This document shows, piece by piece, positions 56,819 to 64,000 of a stretch of 64,000 nucleotides of DNA. The notes under the pieces are model-generated. The model was not told the DNA's origin. It saw only the letters and a list, made by a program, of their open reading frames with translations, and did no database searches. Position numbers and translations under genes: made by a program. Each line of letters opens with the position of its first letter. Position 1 is the stretch's first letter. The stretch is from Pleurodeles waltl (Eukaryota > Chordata > Amphibia > Caudata > Salamandridae), in assembly GCF_031143425.1 (NCBI RefSeq), contig NC_090444.1:1352040323-1352104322 (forward strand). Direction: 5' to 3'.

Positions 56819-57421
56819 TCTTCCCTGCTCTTCATAGCAGGAGTTCAGGCCCTTGTTTATCACACCTTGACAGTGGCATGCTATACTAGCTGGCATCCGT
56901 TCTTAATTTGAGCCGTGGTTGCAGGTAGGGCCCGCAAACACTCATTCGTGGAGACAGGCACTTATTTTTCCTCATCAGAGTTTGGCCCAGAGCAGGAGAG
57001 AAAATAGCACAAAAAGAGGAAAGAAGGAGGAAAAGAAAGATGCGAAACAACAGTGACAAAGAAAGAAATTAGGGATGGGAACAACCTGAAACAGTGAAGT
57101 AAAGGGCTATGGAGTTGTGGTGAATGACAAAGGCATGAAATGCAATCAAAGCTATGCAGCCTTGGTGTTCGGCACCCCCAACATTCAATAGCACCACCCT
57201 CAGGCTTCTCAGCAAAACATTTAGGTACCAGCACTTATTCTTTTACAAATTAAGCTATGGTTTGCCTGACCAAATTTGTTCAATTTCTTCTCAAAACCGT
57301 TCTGCGGGCAGCAATACATCTCTTAAAGTAAGAAATCGGACAATATGACCCCTAGTAAAAGAGGAGTTTGCTGTCTTTCCCCAGAAGCATAGTTAACTTC
57401 AAAATGGCGTGCACCACACAC
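56819..57421. other. Spacer with a probable dispersed-repeat tail
   Basis: Directly after the truncation of element 3. Contains GGCACTTATTTTTCC and CCAGCACTTATTC repeated about 270 bp apart and a purine-rich stretch (56990-57060). No ORF of note. It may be the element responsible for the truncation, but I cannot classify it. Confidence 0.3.
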
Positions 57422-57822
57422 TAAGGGGCATATTTATACTCCGTTGGCGCCGAATGTGCGTCAAAACTTTTGACGCACATTCAGCGCAAACCTTGCCCCA
57501 TATTTAAACTTTGACGCCCGCGGATGTCAAAATTCCACTGTGTGCGTAATTTTTTGTATGCGGCAACCCGCCTTGCGTTAATCATATGAAAGGTAGGCGT
57601 TCCCGTCCAAAAAATGACTTAAACGGCCGTGCGTCGTATTTATGCTTTTGGGCAAAAATGACGCACGGCCGGGAGGCGGAGCCGGAAAATGACGCACAGC
57701 CCGATTTGCGTCAAAATTTAACGCCTGGGTCAGGGCAGGCGTTAAAATGGGGCAAACACACCTGTATTTAATCAGAACACACAGAAGCAAGAGCAGAGCA
57801 GCAGAGCAGTAAAAAGGGAAAC

Positions 57823-59567
57823 ATGGAGGTGCTTCTCATCCAGCGTGCACGCAGAGCCCAGCAACAACAACAGCGGCTACCACAACACCAGCAGGGACCC
57901 CAAAGGCAGCGCAGAAGGCAGGAGAGAATATTCCACCCCAGAACAACCCTTCATGGCCTCAGGGAACATGACATCATCCAGAGGTACAGGTTGAACTGGC
58001 AGGCCATTCAGCAGCTGCTGCGAAACATAGAGCCACAGTTGGCACCCACCTTGCTGACACCCGCACCATCCCAACAGAAACCAAGCTGCTTGCCGCACTT
58101 CACATGCTGGCAAGTGGCTCTTTTCAAACAACTGGTGCCCTGGTTGCCGGAATATCACAGCCATCATTCTCTGCCTTTTTGCCCAAAGTACTGGATGCCA
58201 TCATTGGACTCACACCCACCACATCTGCTTCCCTAACACACTGCAGAAGGAGCAGGAAACAAAACAGGGGTTCTACCTCATTAGTGGCTTCCCACACGTC
58301 ATTGGTGCAATCGACTGCACACATGTACGCCTTGTGCCGCCTGCTGCAACTGAACACCTCTACCGCAACAGGAAGCACACACATTCCATCAATGTGCAGG
58401 CCATTGTTGATCACCAAGGATTGATCAGCAACATCGTGGCAAAATATCCTGGGAGTGTACATGACTCATTCATCTTCCGTCACAGCACCATCAATCAACA
58501 CTTCCAGGATGGACGGTATGGCAATGGACTACTTGTTGGTAAGTAGAAAAACCTACTTATATAAACACTGCACAGCAACCCTCTAGGACACACAACACAT
58601 ACACCACAACAGCAACATGTCGACAGGAACACACTGAGGTCGTGACATCGCTAGCCATGTTTCATAGGTCACCATTGAACCTGTCACACATCTGAAATTA
58701 CTGTACAGCCTAATGTTAAGACGTCAATGATCACAACGTTTGGAGTGTGTTGCCTAAATGTCATCTTGCAAATTGTAAGCATCTCAATTATGTTTACATT
58801 AATCCATTGCATAAGTCTAAAGGTAGGTGATGTCCAGGGTACATTGATATGAATGTGTTAACAACACTGTCAATTTTAACCCCTGTATGTAACTATCATC
58901 TCACCTCCAGTGAAGACACAGGGACACCTGTATCACAAGTCACAATGCTAGGGAGGGCACACTGTACTGCAAATCCCAAAACATACTGCTGACAACCGGT
59001 CAGCAGCCAAACACTTGTTCAGCCAAGGAAACAACACAATGCAGATGGAACATCCTACAAGCCTAGGATGCAACACAATAACACAAAAGAGTCACAGACA
59101 ACACAAGACAACTACTGCCATGCAAGTTGATATCAATGGGGCAAGCTACATCAATATGATCCCATTCATTTTCTCTTTCAGCTGATCAGGGGTATGGGAT
59201 CCAGCCCTGGATTATGACACCTATTGGCAATCCAAGTACTGCAGCAGAGCGTGCCTACAATGACGCACATAGGAGGACACGCACCATAGTCGAGAGGACC
59301 TTCGGCATCCTCAAGTCGAGATTTAGGTGCCTCGACATCACTGGTGGTAGCCTCCTATATTCCCCGGAAATGGTCTGTCAGATCATTCTAACATGTGCCA
59401 TCCTGCACAACATTTGCATAAGAAGGAACATTCCCCTCCTGGAACCAGAGCCACACATGCCTGAAGAGGAGGAAGAGGAGGATGGTGGCCTGCTACATGA
59501 GGGGGAACAACAAAACATGGCCGCTGGATTGCGTAGGCACCAACATATCGTGAACAATTTCTTTTAA
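57823..59567 (+). pseudogene. HARBI1-like transposase, element 5, two frameshifts
   Basis: ATG at 57823 starts a Gln/Arg-rich N-terminus (RRAQQQQQRLPQHQQ, RQRRRQERIFHP) and LREHDIIQRYRLNWQAI. A first frameshift lies near 58055-58080, after which LHMLASGSFQTTGALVAG is read; a second lies near 58220. The third frame has GAIDCTHVRLVPPAATEHLY with the first D, then FQDGRYGNGLLVG. The phase-1 intron 58539-59181 (GTAAGT to CTTTCAG) leads to ADQGYGIQPWIMTPIGNP with the second D and RTIVERTFGILKSRFRCLDI with E. An acidic tail ends VNNFF. Exon 2 (59182-59567) is intact. Only about 45% similar by eye to the element 1-3 transposases, so a separate family. Confidence 0.75.
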
Positions 59568-59602
59568 ATATAATCACCATCACCACTTTATGAACTAATG
59601 TA

Positions 59603-59608
59603 AATAAA
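59603..59608 (+). promoter_or_regulatory. Poly(A) signal after the element 5 transposase
   Basis: AATAAA 36 bp past the stop codon at 59567. Confidence 0.6.
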
Positions 59609-59609
59609 C

Positions 59610-62345
59610 ACCGATATTAATCCCATATCATGGTCTGGCTAATCATTTGTGCTCACCTTTATCTCTAACTATCAGAATAAGAGTGTTGCCTCATGGAGCA
59701 TTGCTGATATACCGATCAGGACACAGAAAATCCCGGAACAATTGTGATGCGTATCATACAACGGTCACATACACACACACTGTAAATGACATAGATCCTG
59801 TACATTTCACCTTTGAAGGCCAATAGCAGAGGACCACACCTATTTCACACATACATGTTGGAAACATGGTTCTTCGCAGCATATGGCACACAACTAAGAC
59901 ACCATCACTCAATAAGGGGAAAACAAGCCTCATACATGAGGCAGTTGATGTGCTTTTGCATCAGTAACAGGAATGTATGACCAGACCCTTGACAGCAGTA
60001 AGTCCAACTGCATCCAATATTTGCAAGGACTATCTGTGACTAGAGTTCCACATAATCAGAACATAGACATCACAAGTGCAACACGTATGACAAGCATTGC
60101 ACACATGACATTCCATGTACATGTTAGCCCATTTCCTAACTCCTGACACACCCATGCACCTGGTCACAACCCACCTGTCTGAAGATGTCCCTGGAATAGT
60201 AATATGTGTAACCCGATATTCCCTCCTCTACACACACACAGACTAAGAATAGTAATCCAGTGTGCTCCACCCTTTCCTATGGTATACCATTGTCATAGTA
60301 CATCTGGCTGCATGGACGTCAGGTCAATTAATACACTGGCTTGTAGTTTCTAAGCCCTGTTATCACCTGTAGACTGCTTCCCGTGTGAAAGGTACTGTTG
60401 GCCATTTGAATGCAAATCTCACCTACAGGACTTGTGAGAAACTGATGCAGCCCACACCTGTGATCACCTCCATGCACACCACCCATTTCAACATGCAATG
60501 CTCCTGCTGATGCCTGGAATAGCATAGAAGTTGCCATTTTGTCAAATACACCGTTATGCATTGCTAGTAATGAAGGCGTGTAACTCAGCCCTTGGGTTCA
60601 TGTGACACCTTCAGAAACACAGGACGTACACAGTTTTACATGTCAACTGTCTAGTTCTTCCTCCAAACAGTCTTAGTCAGAACACTGATTATGTAACTTG
60701 TGAAATTGCTGGATCCTGATTGACCCTGCATCCTGTCAGCCTGACTGGCATCTGTCTGTGTGTCACCCTAAAGATTCTCTGTGGCTACATATGTACCACA
60801 CTTGCTTTACCAAACCTCTCATTCCTCAGAGGTATTTTGTCATGTGCTTCATCAATGCATACCCAAATACATTGTATAGCATCATCTGCCTTTTAATTGT
60901 ACCATATTTGTTAAATTGTCTTTGAATACCAAAATCATGGCCCATCCCTTGTCTTGGTCTCATTTATGCATGAACGGCAAAGTGTGACAGTGTCCCAAGG
61001 CCATATGCAGGGATTGGGTACGGGGCCTCCAGCAGAACCAGCAACCTCTGATAATGTCTATGAAAAGTCCACAGATGTTAGGACCCTGACAGTTCACATG
61101 CTGAATTACATTGCTCACAACATATTGATAGGCCGTGTGTGGTGAATAGCTGCGAAAATAATCAGCACAGAGGCTATGATGTTCCCAGATGCAGTGGGAA
61201 TTTCAGACGCCAACCTGTGTACAAATGTTGTAATGACACCTGCTGGAACATGACACCTGAGACATGATCTCACTCAGCACACCAAGGTTGCCCTGTTGAC
61301 AGTCTCATTACACGTCTTCAGTGACAGGGTGAGACCATCCCCATGTAGGTTCTCATGTCCTCGTTGATTTTACGCACATTGATCTCCGAAGGATACTCAG
61401 TAGATACAGGAATAGCTTCCACTGACTCATGATGAGACCTGGACGTAACTGTGACAACATACACCCCTAAAAATATACAGGATCAACATTGGACCACACA
61501 CATGAACAAGACACCTCTGTGCAATTGATCACTGGAAATATGTGGACACGTGCTGCCTCGTATGCTGGTCCACCACAGCCACTGGAGAGTTGTGGCTCAG
61601 TTATATGACCTCAACTGTGGCATCATAATACATTTGTGGTTCACCTTTGGCTGTCTGGGCCAATTACATGGTACCCACTTCGTCAATACATGTGCCTGAC
61701 TCACTGAAGGATTCACCAACAAATGCCTAGGAAGCAGTTACCAAAAATCTAGGACATAGGATGGTGAAATTGTGGACCAGTGACATGAACAAGCGTCTGC
61801 CATCTATCTGGTGCATGCTATGTCATTTGTGGTGTCTATGTTACCCAAAATCTTGGAAGTGCACACAAAGGATGTTGCTACATGATTGACTAACACATGT
61901 CCTCTCTCATTTCCACAATGACTTGCATCTAAGGTATGGACACATTGACTTCACATTCATACAAGCATATTTTCAATAATGCATCTTGTGATGCACACAC
62001 ACTGGGTCAACAACTATATGAGTTGCCACTGCACACACATTGACCCATAGGTATTGAGGTATTGTACTTATGTACGTCACCTTGCTATCCTCTCCTGATG
62101 CCAAACATGCCCAAATTGTGCAGTACATATATGTAGGCCACACATATGGCCATCTAGTGCGTCAGCCAACCGTCAAAATCCTGTTAAGGAAGTAGCGGGT
62201 CATGGTCCGCTGCAGTATGATGTCTCACATGTGTACATACACCATTCAACACCAAAGTGGGTGCAATCAGCCATACTCAGTTGGGCCCAAATGTAACATA
62301 ACATAAAAATTGAAAAAATCCCCACACCCAGTTCATGCACTGAAA
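59610..62345. other. Long non-coding interior of element 5
   Basis: 2.7 kb without a domain-bearing ORF on either strand; the longest ORFs (77 codons on -, 63 on +) look random. Not resolved whether it is all element 5 or contains the element's right end in degraded form. Confidence 0.4.
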
Positions 62346-62349
62346 TTTT

Positions 62350-62563
62350 GACGTTTTAGCGTTATGCGTAATTGTTTTTCCACCAATACAGATTGTGCGT
62401 CACATTTTTCGACGCACAGGAGTGAAAATTAGGCCGCATCCAAATAATTATAGACTATTTACTATTATTTGGATGCGGCCTAATTTTCAATCCTGTGCGT
62501 CGAAAAATATGACGCACATTCTGTATGCGTGGAAAAATATGACGAATATCGATAAAAACGACG
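62350..62563. repeat. Fold-back element, about 105-bp arms
   Basis: Left arm 62350-62452 and right arm 62461-62563 are near-complementary, the inner 60 bp almost perfectly (GAAAATTAGGCCGCATCCAA with its complement), with a short loop AGACTATT. Both strands therefore encode the same peptide start (MRHIFRRTG-like on both), which is an artefact. Flanking duplication not resolved. Confidence 0.75.
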
Positions 62564-62939
62564 GCCATTTTATGCAGGATGTGATGTAATAGGATATCCT
62601 GTTTACAGATTATGTACAGTGGGTGTACTTTCACTTTCACTTTGCAGTCTGTAAATCTTCTATACTGTGTGGCTGTGTTCAGAGTGTTGTCCAGTGATTT
62701 TGTGCTTTGGTGTCCTGTGTGCTATCTTACTTGTTACTTTGTGAAATAAATATTGTTGTTGTATACTGTCTGAGTGTGTTTTCTTTACAATTGTCCAGTA
62801 TTGTAGTGTATTTGTTGTTCGTGGGAGTCTGTTGTGGGTAGTGCTAGTTTGGGGATAGTTGGGCTCTTTTAGTTGTTAAATTTACTTTTTTTCCCCCTTC
62901 TCTCCTTTCTTCCTCTTTCTCCCCTATTCCTCTTTTCAG

Positions 62940-63225
62940 TGCCAAGATGTTGGGTAGGCCACATCTTGGCAGGATGGGTGAGGAGGAGTTGGGGGGGTCT
63001 ATATGGCTGGTGTGCCATTTCCTCCCACTCATGATCGAGGCAGGGTGATACAGGGGTATCACACTGAGGTGAGAAGAATCCGGTGGGGAAAGGTGCTGCA
63101 TCACTTGCAGCGTGTGTATGGGAGCCAGAGGAATGACCACCAGCTGAAGCACCGCTGGGCTGACCTCATCACCAGATGGCAAGATATGCTGGACCACCTG
63201 GGAATAGTGATTGGTGGCCCTGTTG
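62940..63225 (+). CDS. SANT/Myb-like exon, probable partner gene of element 5
   Basis: The frame from 63003 reads MAGVPFPPTHDRGRVIQGYH then VRRIRWGKVLHHLQRVYGSQ and HQLKHRWADLITRWQDMLDH, ending at GGPVG before a GTGAGT donor (63226). The W...V...R...K.RW.DL pattern fits the second half of a SANT/Myb-like domain. Just upstream, in another frame, RPHLGRMGEEEL resembles the usual FSEEEL start; a 7-G run at 62991-62997 separates the two frames, so a one-base slip may have broken the gene. The next exon is not identified before 64000. Confidence 0.4.
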
Positions 63226-64000
63226 GTGAGTACAAATCATGTAACTGTGCACGATTAAATGCTCTGTAGTGACATCAGTGGATTTGTACAATATCTGCCA
63301 GCTAAGTTGCTGACTGTGTGTAATGCTGCTGAAACATACAGGGTAATTGATGCACTATGTGTAGGATCACAGTTGCTAGCTGTCAGGAAGCACGTGCTCT
63401 GCAAACTTACAGGATACTTTTGCTTAATGTAATTTGATGCCGCCTTTGTGTCAGACAACAAAACAAAATAGGAGCCAATCATGTCTATATAGGTCACATT
63501 TGCCAGTGAAGTATAGATGTACTAAAATATTGGCAAACCTTGTTGACGCAATAGCTAGACTGACTTTAGAAACACTACATGATGCAGAAAATGAGTGATG
63601 GCTTCACGTCAATTGATGATAGTAATGTGGCCCAGACATATGTCTCATGTGAGTCTGGTGAGTGTGTAAGGAAAGCATTCACGGAAGTTCTATGAATGTT
63701 AGGGATTATTGTGTTCCTTCATCTTTTTGGATACATGTCAGATCTGGATTTGAAAACATCAAGAAAAGGTGTAAGGTGCCCTCAGCTAACATATTAGACT
63801 GGTATTTGGAGTTTGTTGTGCCACATTCCAATTAGGGATGGCAGTCCAAAGGTATGCACATGGGTTCATGTCTCTATGTTTGGTGCAAATCACCATTGCT
63901 GGGCCACATCAAATGAAGAAACTGTAACAACATGAGGGCTTACAAAAGTCCCTCTCCTGCTGTACATTGTACCTATGTGTAATAAATGTGTCATGGCCAC
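63226..64000. other. Window end, no gene seen
   Basis: Should hold the intron after the SANT-like exon. Only short ORFs; no terminus found. Confidence 0.35.

Larger units (their letters stand above)
57425..64000 (+). mobile_element. Harbinger element 5, second family (right end outside window)
   Basis: Left terminus GGGGCATATTTATACTCC at 57425 after TAA (57422-57424). The 400-bp leader is hairpin-rich: GAATGTGCGTCAAAA with its complement at about 57453-57483 and CGGCCGTGCGTC/GACGCACGGCCG near 57623-57671. A transposase gene (57823-59567, +) and a SANT-like exon (63003-63225, +) follow on the same strand. No right terminus occurs before 64000, so the extent beyond 59610 is inferred. Its leader matches the MITEs at 12465 and 17519. 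Confidence 0.6.

Overview
The window is eukaryotic and almost entirely made of transposable elements. No conserved host gene, rRNA, tRNA gene or CRISPR array was recognised. The density of PIF/Harbinger DNA transposons and their MITEs, the ~2.1 kb LTR-like unit and the long AT-rich spacers between insertions fit a giant vertebrate genome. A salamander, perhaps a newt such as Pleurodeles, is the most likely source; this is inferred from repeat composition, not from a marker gene.

Layout. 1-3774: right-hand part of Harbinger element 1 (transposase +, SANT protein A -). 3775-17518: AT-rich sequence with four MITEs, a tRNA-derived SINE-like copy and a solo LTR-like unit (9536-11663). 17519-20861: two MITEs flanking remains of an old Harbinger element (dead transposase plus SANT-like ORF). 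22249-23254: a GC-rich Harbinger MITE. 25174-26390: a diverged relative of the LTR unit. 27293-35876: element 4, an old decayed Harbinger, into which element 2 (35880-45104, 3-bp target duplication ATA) has inserted. 45972-46481: a MITE built from about ten consecutive hairpins. 48141-49525: a decayed LINE reverse transcriptase. 49803-56818: element 3, right-truncated. 57425-64000: element 5, a second Harbinger family with ends like those of the MITEs at 12465 and 17519, running off the window.

How the genes work together. Harbinger elements need a DDE transposase (HARBI1-like) and a SANT/Myb-like protein that brings it to the nucleus and the element ends. In element 2 I rebuilt the transposase as two exons (36207-36289 and 41491-42526) joined in frame across a 5.2 kb intron. 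Inside that intron, on the other strand, lies a second SANT-family gene (protein B). The usual SANT partner (protein A) lies convergent to the transposase at the right end. Elements 3 and 4 keep the same order, so a three-gene plan with protein B nested in a transposase intron appears ancestral. In element 2 the transposase (372 aa, DDE complete) and protein A (397 aa) are both open, while protein B is broken.

Most small or overlapping ORFs in the GC-rich minisatellites and hairpins are artefacts and are not annotated.
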